Assembly (NCBI GenBank): GCA_028565635.1
Contig: JAOXYB010019094.1
Coordinates: 1 to 17,976 of the forward strand
Source of the DNA: Phoronis ovalis
Lineage: Eukaryota > Phoronida > Phoronidae
Direction: 5' to 3'
DNA length: 17,976 bases
The position numbers were made by a program, and so were the translations under genes. Position 1 is the first letter of the stretch. Each line of letters opens with the position of its first letter. The notes beneath the pieces were generated by a model, which had not been told where the DNA came from, made no database searches, and worked only from the letters and a program-made list of their open reading frames with translations. Positions 1 through 9,900 of this stretch are shown piece by piece.

Positions 1-391
1 GGTTGGTTTATAGTATAGTTTTATTGAAATATATTTAAAAAGGGTTGAGCATAGGAACTCTTCCCAGATCTCTAGTTCTCTTTATACAATAAATTTTAAA
101 ATTGTACATTGTTCATCTCAATATATGTGCAGAAAAACAAAGCGATATTTAACCAGTTACATATTGTAATAATGCTTCATAGAAAATGTCTTGAATGATT
201 GTTTTACCCATCTTTTAATCTTCATAACATCTACTTTTTTTAAGAGGCTATCGGGAAACATGCTGTCTACCATTTGGATTTCTTTGAAACAGGTCAGAGT
301 CATTGAAATATTCACAAAGCACTTGCATGTTTATTATTGCTGTAAGTGTGATTGTTTTGTAACTAGATAATTGTTCTGGCATAGCTACTAC
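1..391. other. AT-rich non-coding stretch
   Basis: I see no gene, RNA or repeat that I can support here. It lies outside the inverted-repeat element and downstream of the TRPN gene. Confidence 0.6.
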
Positions 392-451
392 TATTTAAAA
401 TGGCCAACGTTAATCAATGGACTGAACGGACTAACGTAGTAAAACGAATTT
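392..451 (+). repeat. Left arm of the 1.2 kb inverted repeat
   Basis: It begins near ATTTAAAATGGCCAACG and contains GGACTGAACGGAC at 419-431. It pairs with 1541-1600 in inverted orientation. Similarity fades on both sides, which sets approximate ends. Confidence 0.65.
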
Positions 452-851
452 AGATATTTAATTTAAATACATTATATTACATGATCTACCTTCATACACA
501 TTTTTATTACAAAAAAATCAATGCGGAGATTATATAATTTAATAAAATATGAAGGATCTTTATCGATTACCCTCACCTAGCAATGTTGCCGCACCCGTTG
601 AAAAGTACACTTTATACTCAATCTCAAGAGAAATCATACGAAAAACTTATATCCAGTAACTTCAGGCAAAACGTTTCACATTTTGTTAACTTTAAAGAGA
701 TCTTATGAACATTTTCTGCATCTAATTGCATATTTTCCCGGGTAAAATGCGTGGCAGAAACCATATAATTTTAAACAACTTGACTATCATGTGACCGGAT
801 AGGTCAAAGGATCTCCCAAATGTTGACGAAAAAGAATGCCCGTTTAAATGA

Positions 852-1144
852 TATGTTGAAGGTTTTTTTTGTTTATTTTACATCAGTAGCGTTGCTTTGC
901 TTTCAAGTTGTCTGCTTATCGAGGCTTCAGTGCGTGTGCTAGTGAAGAACAGGCCAGAGAGCTCGTCAATAATGTTACTAGTTGGGATTTCCCCAAATCG
1001 AACAGTTTACTTCGCAAATAAATCCGCGATACAGAAGACTTCACCAATGACAACTTAACTAATAGGATTAAGCACTCCTTTAGACACGAGGACCAATTCT
1101 TTATATCTGAAAGACCGCTGCAGAAGTGTATTTTTTATGTATAA
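852..1144. pseudogene. GC-richer island with overlapping open frames, possible element coding relic
   Basis: Within the inverted-repeat element, this stretch is visibly less AT-rich than its surroundings. Plus-strand frame one is open 890-1141 except for a single TAA at 1019-1021 (protein pieces include QARELVNNVTSWDFPKSN and FRHEDQFFISERPLQKC). A second plus frame is open 852-1055, and a minus frame is open 919-1134. None starts with a convincing Met or matches a family I recognise. A decayed transposon gene or captured exon is possible; chance is not excluded. Confidence 0.3.
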
Positions 1145-1540
1145 TACGATTAACGAAAAATTAATAAATCTTCAGTTTTTTAAAACTTTTTACCGCCTTT
1201 TTTCACAGTTTGCAGTAATATAATAACGCGAAACGATATAGATCTTTTTTAACCTATCGTAACTTTCGTTTTTATGGTGAGATATTAACAGACACCTTTG
1301 TTAAAAGTCAACTAACCAAATAAAATTACAATATTTGCATTCCACATTGGGGGTTTTCCACATCAACGAACTTTATAAGCGCTTTAAGTGAGGTCATGAG
1401 AAGTAACCGATAAATGTCACGATGATACAATTTTGGCAAGTTTTGCAACTTATTACTCCAAGAAATTACTTTATTTCATAAAATAATCATAAGAAGAAGT
1501 TTATCTGGTGTAAATATTCAGGTGATTATTTAACTTTGTT

Positions 1541-1600
1541 AGTTCGCTTTTTACTCCGCTTGTCCGTTCAGTCCGCTAATTAACGTTGCCCATTTAAAAT
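1541..1600 (-). repeat. Right arm of the 1.2 kb inverted repeat
   Basis: On the minus strand it reads ATTTTAAATGGGCAACG, then GCGGACTGAACGGAC and AGCGGAGTAAAAAGCGAAC. It matches the left arm with scattered substitutions and a two-base gap near the inner end. Confidence 0.65.
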
Positions 1601-2614
1601 CTTAACTGCTTTGTTGAAACAATATTTAGTATTAAAAAACTGGCAAAGGGAAAGGTAGTTTTATGGTCCAACTTTCCTGTTCGATGCATGTATTTTATAA
1701 TAAACACACTTTTTATAGATCTAGCTATAAGTTCACCAATGAACATTTAAATATTCAATTTATTTTCTATCCATTATTGAAATGATTAATATTATATATC
1801 AACAAATAACAATGACATGTTCAAGTATCAATTATAAAGCACAGGTATAGCAGAATATTCTGAACACTTTGTAAGACAGCCAAGATATTAGACTTGCATA
1901 AGTCTAAATGTTTTGATACTTTAGTTTTGTATTCTGATGTTGCCAAAAAATTATGATTAAAATATAAGTTTAATTCATTGCTTAAAGATATTATGTCTGT
2001 ATAATTTTTTATCTCTTAAAGTAATAGCCCAATTCACACTTACACTTGGAGTGCTTCATAATTGACAACCAGCACTTAATTACCCATGTTGCCTACAGAT
2101 TTTATAAGCAATAAGGAAATAATTTCTGTTAATCTTTATTTGTATGTAAGCTAAAAACTGAGCCCTCAGTGACATGGTGGGGGTGGAAAACTTAATGATC
2201 ATTTTATTATGGATAAATAATCTAATTTCTGCAATAACTCTCAAAAAAACAAAATGTTCTCTAAACCACCATACTGATGTGAAACATCATAGAAGCCTAC
2301 TACAAGTACATTTCGAAATTAATACAGTTTCTCAAATGTTAAATATCCAGGTGGGAATTTTGTATTGTAAAACAACATTTACACAAGAAAAAAGTTGTGT
2401 TAATTACTACATAAAATTTTAGCACAACTGTTTCCAACATTTGTTTCTATCCAGAAGCAATATATCAATTAATATATAAAATCAGACTTGCAAATGGGAA
2501 TGTGTCTTGTCTGAAGAATTGCTTAACTGCATTCAAGAGGAACAATTTTATACAAGATATTTGTCAGTCTATAAATGCCATTATATCACGGTCTCTGAAT
2601 AAACTATAAAAAAT
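1601..2614. other. AT-rich sequence 3' of TRPN, UTR or intron
   Basis: If the stop at 2615-2617 is used, this begins with the 3' untranslated region; an AATAAA on the minus strand at 2208-2203 could be a polyadenylation signal, though the hexamer is common in such AT-rich DNA. If the GTAGGT donor is used instead, the right part is intron. An 82-codon plus-strand frame at 2174-2422 looks like chance. Confidence 0.4.
2080..2228 (-). other. Weak candidate 3' terminal exon of TRPN
   Basis: An acceptor TTATTGCAG precedes a minus-strand frame open for 49 codons to a TAA at 2080-2082. Its phase fits the donor GTAGGT that would end the membrane exon at 2623 (phase 1), giving a longer basic C-tail with pieces such as MIIKFSTPTMSLRAQF. 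No similarity to known TRPN tails is evident, so it may be chance. Confidence 0.15.
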
Positions 2615-3994
2615 TTACCTACCCCTATGCTTAAATGCAACTTTGCAATAGGTAAACATCTTTGTGAATAGATTCAGTGGAGATGGTGTAGCTGATGTTT
2701 TGTTCATGTTTCGAATTAACTTAGCACGGCCAAATTTCCATTCCGTATCCGACTGTGCTTGAATTCTCTGATACGTGTCGGACATCATAGCAATTAGTAG
2801 GTTAATGAGAACAATTAATGTCACTAACATGTACGTTCCAAATACACCTTTAACTATCATTACTGCCCAATCTGGTGTGCGGTTTAATAGTGGTAGATTT
2901 TCTGGTTCTACCAAACCAAATAAGGAGAAGAATAGCAGTTCAAATGTATCAATAGGTGTTAAAGATGCAACTTGACCTCCATCTCCTGGGCCATCACCAA
3001 GAGTCGAATTTGCAGCGGTTTCGGGAAACACGGGTTGATAAACGGCAGCAAGATGTAATGTGAATCCTGCCATGAATATTAACATAATAACTAAGAATCG
3101 CACTAAGTCTTTCATGAGATCTCGAATAATAATTGCCCACGGTCCAAATAAATGATGAAATGTTAAAAAATCCAGTAACTGTACAAAACATAACAACAGT
3201 GCAGCAGCAAAGAATTGATTGCGTATATATAAAGCGACATATCGATCATCATCTTCTGTAAATGCAAATGCCACCACATGGCAAGCAATGCCCACAGCAC
3301 ATATTCCTATAATAATAACTTTAATCCATCCTAGGCCAGCTCGGTCTCCTGGGTTGGTTAATTCTGATACCAGCAATCCAGACAACCATGCCAACAGCAG
3401 CCATTCATACCAATGTGGAATTAAGTCTCCTGATGTATAAATTGGGTAAATTGGTACAACTACTGTTATTATGAACAACAGTACCAAGTAGAAATGTGAT
3501 ACTAGATAAGCCATAAACTTTATGATTGGAACTTTGTTAAATCTATGTTTGAGTGGCAATGAGAATGCTAACCATACTGGTGGTATAAGAAGAAATGTGA
3601 GAAATAACAGAATCAGTTTCCAGCCTTTCCACTTTAAATTCCCGACCCAAACATCTGATAAGTACTTCTGTATTGTTGGATGAGACACAACTTCCTTTTG
3701 TTCATTTTCAATCAGTACATCTAAGAATGGGGTCCCTTGACAGTCGATTGATTTTAGTAATATGCTAGCACTGCTTGAACTGGCAGCTATTGCCATTAAC
3801 TCAGTTGCCATGGCTTCAGAGAACTGTCCACATGCAAGAAGATCTTTGGCTCTTTCTTTTTCTCTAATTGCCAACAAGTTGAAGTTTTTGGACATTTTAG
3901 CTGCAGTATCCACAGGAGCAGGTGACAGTAAAATAAATTCTTCAATTGTTTTATTGTTATTCATTTTACCACACACCATAAGGTCAAACACAAA
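2615..3994 (-). CDS. TRPN1: TRPN exon: linker, transmembrane domain, pore, TRP box, stop
   Basis: The exon begins after a TTTTTTGCAG acceptor and joins MEDKK of the previous exon to FVFDLMVCGK in phase 0. Counting from that F: linker helices 1-122 (with SPAPVDTAAK at 24-33 and LDVLIENEQKEV at 91-102), pre-S1 elbow about 123-146, S1 161-186, S2 196-213, S3 223-246, S4 257-279, S4-S5 linker 280-298 with HHLFGPWAIII, S5 299-319, pore helix and filter 350-360 (FELLFFSLFG), S6 377-405 (INLLIAMMSDTYQRIQ follows) and TRP box at W419 (WKFGRAKLIRNM). The linker and S6-TRP region are the most diagnostic TRPN parts. The frame ends in TAA at 2615-2617, only about 27 residues after the TRP box, which is short for the family. 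Donor-like GTAGGT (exon end 2623) and GTAAAT (exon end 2619) lie right before the stop, so a further 3' exon is possible. Confidence 0.95.
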   Translation of the reverse strand, partial: FVFDLMVCGKMNNNKTIEEFILLSPAPVDTAAKMSKNFNLLAIREKERAKDLLACGQFSEAMATELMAIAASSSSASILLKSIDCQGTPFLDVLIENEQKEVVSHPTIQKYLSDVWVGNLKWKGWKLILLFLTFLLIPPVWLAFSLPLKHRFNKVPIIKFMAYLVSHFYLVLLFIITVVVPIYPIYTSGDLIPHWYEWLLLAWLSGLLVSELTNPGDRAGLGWIKVIIIGICAVGIACHVVAFAFTEDDDRYVALYIRNQFFAAALLLCFVQLLDFLTFHHLFGPWAIIIRDLMKDLVRFLVIMLIFMAGFTLHLAAVYQPVFPETAANSTLGDGPGDGGQVASLTPIDTFELLFFSLFGLVEPENLPLLNRTPDWAVMIVKGVFGTYMLVTLIVLINLLIAMMSDTYQRIQAQSDTEWKFGRAKLIRNMNKTSATPSPLNLFTKMFTYCKVAFKHRGR

Positions 3995-6900
3995 CTGCAA
4001 AAAATCACAATTCCATTAGTCATACAAAGAAACACATTTTGAAATAATAAATACTTGAATATTCACAAGCACATATTTAAACAGTTTTCAAAATTTGAAA
4101 CAAAAAAAAATCACCTTACAGATTACAACTTGAGTAGAAATAGAAATTCACAGTACAACTGAATTGTAAAATTAATAGAAATGATAGCATTACATTATAA
4201 AGTGTTTTCTGAAAGAAATTCTTGGCAAACTTTTAGCATATATTTTTATCAACGACATGTATTAGTTACCAGACTGCTAGGCATGCATATATAAGTCTAT
4301 ATAAATTACTGTCTTTTTCTGACTGCAATTTCTAGAAGTACAATCTACTATAATTTAAGTTCTGTTGTATCTGACTAAACATACTCAATTAAATAAACAG
4401 CTACTGTGACAATAAAGCTATTTCTAGACAACAATTAATTGAGTCTTGTTGAAAGTTTGTTCTGATTTACAGTACCTCTATGAAGCTCATACACATAGTG
4501 CAAATTAAGCAACTAAAATCTTAACGCAGACATGTCAAAGCTTATGTTTTAACATTCAATTACTGATAACAATGTTGTTTCAAATATTAAACAAAAAGTT
4601 TTATGCATATATATAGACAGATGAATTCAATTCATGGCTAATTGCCAATTACTAAATGAATAATTTCACTTGATCAAAATGTTTAATGGCAACCATTTTG
4701 AAGTTTTGCATTGACTTTTAAGTACACATTGTGCTTTATATTATGCAATATACTCATCAAAATCCTAAACTGTATAATTATGATAAACAAACTTTTATCC
4801 AACACCCAGTAAAAACTGGATGAATTTTACCGATTGTTCCCTGTCTGATACCTTTTTGTCTTCCATTAGTTGCTGTGTATTGTGATCTTTACGCATAAGA
4901 TAACTCACGACGTCTGTATGGTTGGCTGAGGCAGCATAGCATAGTGCTACCTTGCCATCTTTGGTTTCAAATTTTGGTGAAGCCCCACTCTCAACCAGCA
5001 GTTTGACTACTTTTAAGTATCCAGCTTTGCCAGCAAAGTGTAGGGCTGTCCAACCATTCTACAAAAAAATAGTTTTAATAAAAAAACAAACAACATTATT
5101 ACTACATTTCTTAATTCTCAAAAATTGTTAGTTTTAAATATATAAACATAAAATAATTCTAAAATATAACTGTTTATTTATTATCCAGATGTAATTCCTT
5201 TTATTGCATGTAGCTAGATCACTTAGGTAAACAGGTCTTTACAAAAGCTAAACCTATTATGTTTCTACTTTTAAAAGTAGTATATTAAAAATGTATCAAA
5301 ACTTCGTAGTTTAAACTGAAAGTCTTTTTACGGTGGAGAATATCGTTTGGCAAAACTTATCCTTTGTACTTTAAGTTAAATTTTGTATAGTTAAATGTGA
5401 AAATACGTAGACAGATAAAAGTATATACATACATATATATTTTTAAAGTAATGTATATAAATAAACTTAATAAATATGCAATTCATACTGAGAATATAAG
5501 TCAAAAAACATTAATACTTTATCTACAAAGTTGAAACTTAGCACAAAACCTTAACATATATTATAGCAACAAAAAAGTGCCTCAGAATTCTAAGATTTTG
5601 CAGCTTTGATCAAAAGATATGAATTTTCAATGAATCATTCAGGATATCAACAAAATTGAGTCAATAAAAATTCTATTTTTTAAATAAAGCAAAATTTCAA
5701 AAATCGGCAGTGAGACCCTGTTTTGTACATTTATTTTTGCAAAGTTTCAACTATGTAGGTTGTGGTGTTTTTTAATACATTCTTTTGAATTTTACATTTA
5801 AAAATTTAACCCAAAATAGCAACAACACAGATCATGTTCATGACAGAAAAATAAATTACAGATTTAGAAATTTTGAGTTGTATACTTTCAAGATATATAT
5901 TTGTATATCTTTTCATTTAATTAGGTAAAATTAAATTTGAAGTATAAAGTGTGACTAAATTTGTTCTGAACAATATTTTCTTAATTTTACAATTTACTGA
6001 AAAAGTTTTATTTATCAAAGATACCTTATCACAAGTGTTAATATCTGCACCTTGCCCAAGTAAAAGTGAGACCATATCAATATGTCCATTGGCTGCTGAT
6101 AAGTGCAGACCAGTGCGACCTCGTTTGTCTTTGACGTGAATCTGAGATGTTGATTTACTCAATAGCAAACTGACCACTGGTGTATGACCATTCTGTGCCG
6201 CTAAATGTAATGGAATTGCCCCCTGTAAACATAAACATATAAGACAATAAAAAAGATTCAGTTAAAGTGACAAAAGTATAAATACACATTTACTATACTG
6301 GCATTATTACATCAAACGGAAGCTGGAACATCACACACCTGTGTTCATGCATTTCAATTTCAAGGTTATGGAGTCAAAATATATTGATGATGCTTCACAA
6401 TTTGAAGAATTAAAGGTACTATATACTACAAGTGAGTGCTGTGTTTCACAATAAATATGTTTTGTTTTTATTGCCTATAAATTGGATGAGGTACTCAGCT
6501 TTTATAAGGTGTATCAAAAGAAAAGAAATAAAATATACTGTTAATAAAATAATGTCTGAAACTATATTTCACCTGCAAACACTAAATTAATTGTTTAATG
6601 TGATGAATGATCTACAAACATTGTTGTCAATGCAGATGTTACACTGTGCTATATACTGTATTTGTATATAACCAATCAAATGATTATTGTTACAGGTTAG
6701 TTACAGATGTTTTATAGTGAGAAATTATCAGAATAATGCCTTCACTACTGACATGTCATTAGAGCCCTTTTATTATTAAATCACAGTAAGACAAGAGTAT
6801 ACATTTATTTAATAAAAGTGTGAGTATTGCTTTTACTGCAATTATTTATATTATATAATTTGCATTGTGGCATCTAAATATTGCATTAATTCCATGTGAA

Positions 6901-9900
6901 AGACTAAATCAGTGGCATTAATATACATTTCTGCATGAAAGAACTTTCAAATTTTACCCAATTTAATAATGCACAAAGCTGAATTTTCTGTAGGAACCCT
7001 GAGTGAAACATCATGCTTGTTGTTAAATAATAATCTTAAACCTACAGTAATACATTCATTGAATATTACACACCTATCAAATGAATTGAAGATAGCCAGT
7101 AAGTACATGTATGCAGCCAGCAGAAAACATTTCATTGTTTAATTAAGATATGTAGCACCCATTAATTAACAAAATCTTCATGAAAACTGATAATTTACTA
7201 TTCCAAAAACATTAGTGGCTGAACAAACATAGGACATACAATAAATCATTACTTGCAGGAAAATACCATATTAGAAAATTTGAATTTAGTATTTATAATT
7301 ATACCTGGACATTTGTTGCAGCGTCAGCTTGCACACCGGGAGAGTTCAGGAGCAGTCGTACTAATCCTTCATGACCTGACTGGGCTGCTAAGTGAAGAGG
7401 AGTTAAACCAGACTGCAAGAAAAATTATACAAATTAACAAGAATCATTAACAAATTAGCACCTAGAAAAATTTTGATTTACTGATTAACATAGTAATTTA
7501 AAAACAAATATACAAATGGAATAAGATACAAATAGCTAATGCACATTTTCAAAAGTAAGGCAATACTATTCGATAATTGACAGGAATAGAAAAAAGATCA
7601 AAGGATGTCATACATGTTTTTGACACCATTTATGCCATAAGTAAACAGATCTAAATACAAAATAAATAATTTATACTATTTTACACATTAAAAGTAACCT
7701 GTTTAACACGTACCTCAGCTCCTATATCTTTCATGCCGCCATCATGCGGGGTTTCACTTTTTACCGTGGCAGAAACTTTTGTCAACATTTCTCGTACAAA
7801 ATCAATTTGACCAAAATGTGCAGCTACATGAAGAGCAGTCAAACCAGTCTAAAAACCAGGTTATAATATTATAATTAATAATTATAATTTCTCTAAAAAT
7901 AACACTTTCCATCCATCAACAGAGTATTGTTTTTTTACAATCTATTTAATATATTAAATCAGCAATAACTAAACTAACAAAACACAATATTCTAACATAC
8001 TTCATAATTCTAATTATTTATATTTTCTTTCCGTAAAACTGTGCTTGATTTGCATTTCATTTTAGCTTTTCTGTTTTAAGTTTGAAAATACAAAAAAACT
8101 GCCATGCATATTTTTTTACTTTTTTAGGAATTGAATTCCCATGATATATAATTAAATGACACATTTTGTAACAGTTCAGCACTTTTCGGTATCAATTCCA
8201 GATTAAATATGAGAAAAGAATTAAGAGAATGAGTATATGACTGAAACTATATGTGTAGACAATGGTCCTCAGAACTTGCCTTGGTACTTGTAATGCTCCA
8301 TGACACAGCACCTTTCAGCGATTCCAGAATTTGTGTGTGACCATGTTTAGCAGCGAGATGAATGGCTGTCATACCATCCTAAACAATGATATAAAATAAA
8401 TGTCTTTATATATTTATCTACTAAGTAATAGACTTCTTCCTGTATTTTGTTTGCTTTGTTAGAACTTATATTATACCTTATTACAATTTTTAAAAATATT
8501 CAACTTAACAATTTACTTAGTATTAAAAAACAACAAATACAATTTACCGCATTTTCTTCTGAGGCGGAGGCTCCTGCTTCTAACAGTACCCTGCACACTT
8601 CTTTGTGTCCACCTTCAGCAGCCAGATGAAGAGATGTTGAATCATTGGTCTAAAGATAAGCAAATAATATGAGCTATTACATGACAAAATGTCACAAAAG
8701 ATACATTTCTAGACTTTCTGTTACAAAAATTAAAATTCTTTAAAATAAACATTATGCAATTTGTCAGGGAGCACTCACGAAGAAACTATATTACCTAAGT
8801 TAAGTCATCAGTTCAATTCAAAGTTTAACAATTTTAAAAAATACTTGTTACTTTTTCTCTTACCCGATTCCTAGCAGTTGTCATGACGATCTTGTTAAAT
8901 CTCATAAGTTCTTTGATTACAGCAACACTACCTTTAGATGCTGCAATATGAGCACATGTCATGCCATTCTGAAACACATTTAAAGTGCATAAATTAAGTA
9001 TACAAAATATGTTCAGATATATTGTTTGGTTTCCAGTGTCGTGAATTGTCTTAAACTACACTGCATTAATGCACAATAAAGTTTAGTTCACACAATATAT
9101 CATACTATATTAGAGTACAATCATAATTAAAACTCAAGATTGCTAAGTAACAAGTCAGTCAAATTTATCATTTATACTATATAAGAATAATATACACTTG
9201 TCTCGACATAATAAAAGGAGAATATAGCATAGCTGTTCAACTTCATATTCCCAAGGTTTTAAATGTTTTTTCGCCATTGCTTTCAACAAAAAACTGCCCA
9301 AAATCTAATCTCCCAATAAACACTACTGCCAACTTGACAGTGATCTCTATATGATTCAGTCTCTGAATAGTGTCTTCAGCTTGGAATTTATACTCTGATA
9401 AAGATAGTTCTTTAACACAACCATTAATAAATAACATATTTATTTTGCTTCACAAGATCAAGGAAGAGAATATGTTTCAAAATTGTCAAAATATATAGAA
9501 CACTGTATATAGAGTTATATAACAACTATCTTCATTGGTGTATGCAGTGTGTTTCATTATTTCTTCAAAACAAATTCCAATGAATGTTTTTCACTACAAA
9601 TAAGAAAAGTTGTAGGCAAAAGTTACAATAACTGCAAGACATAAAAGTACATTTGCTCTCTGCATCCACAAGACAACATCATGCACTTAACTGAAAGCCC
9701 CAATGCAATCAGACAAGAAATATGAAAAAAATCAGTTCTACATACTACTTATTTGCATAGAGCACACTGGGCCACAGATAAATTGACAACAAGCTTGTTT
9801 TGTTGTGTCATATCAGCATAAAGAACATGAGTACTACTAGCTAAATGCAACAGTGAATAATTTTGGCATCTTTTCAAAGATTATTGCTATCTAGTATCTG

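Larger units (their letters stand above)
392..1600. mobile_element. Candidate decayed DNA transposon bounded by a diverged inverted repeat
   Basis: The sequence at about 392-451 and the reverse complement of about 1541-1600 align over nearly 60 bases with a few mismatches and small gaps. The best blocks are CAACGTTAA, an identical 13-base GGACTGAACGGAC, and AGTAAAA. The span of about 1.2 kb contains a more GC-rich island with broken open frames. This fits a terminal-inverted-repeat element, but I see no clear target-site duplication and no recognised transposase, so class and exact ends are open. Confidence 0.6.

Noticed and set aside
541-630. Minus-strand frame MISLEIEYKVYFSTGAATLL before a GTGAGG donor as an exon
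   Set aside because: It has only about 25 codons, no acceptor support and no recognisable similarity, and it lies inside the candidate transposon.
2174-2422. 82-codon plus-strand open frame as a small gene
   Set aside because: Its composition is biased, with no domain, signal peptide or splice context; it is probably chance in the region 3' of TRPN.
4795-4851. Extension of the ankyrin exon to the stop after FIQFLLGVG
   Set aside because: The frame is open past the donor, but splicing at AAG|GTATCA gives MEDKK-FVFDLMVCGK, which matches TRPN; read-through would lose the channel domain.
6370-6460. Plus-strand frame starting MESKYIDDASQFEELK
   Set aside because: It has 28 codons, no homology that I recognise and no partner exons on that strand.
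9243-9437. Minus-strand 64-codon open frame in the largest intron as an extra TRPN exon
   Set aside because: It has no ankyrin pattern or family similarity, and the repeats on either side join perfectly without it.
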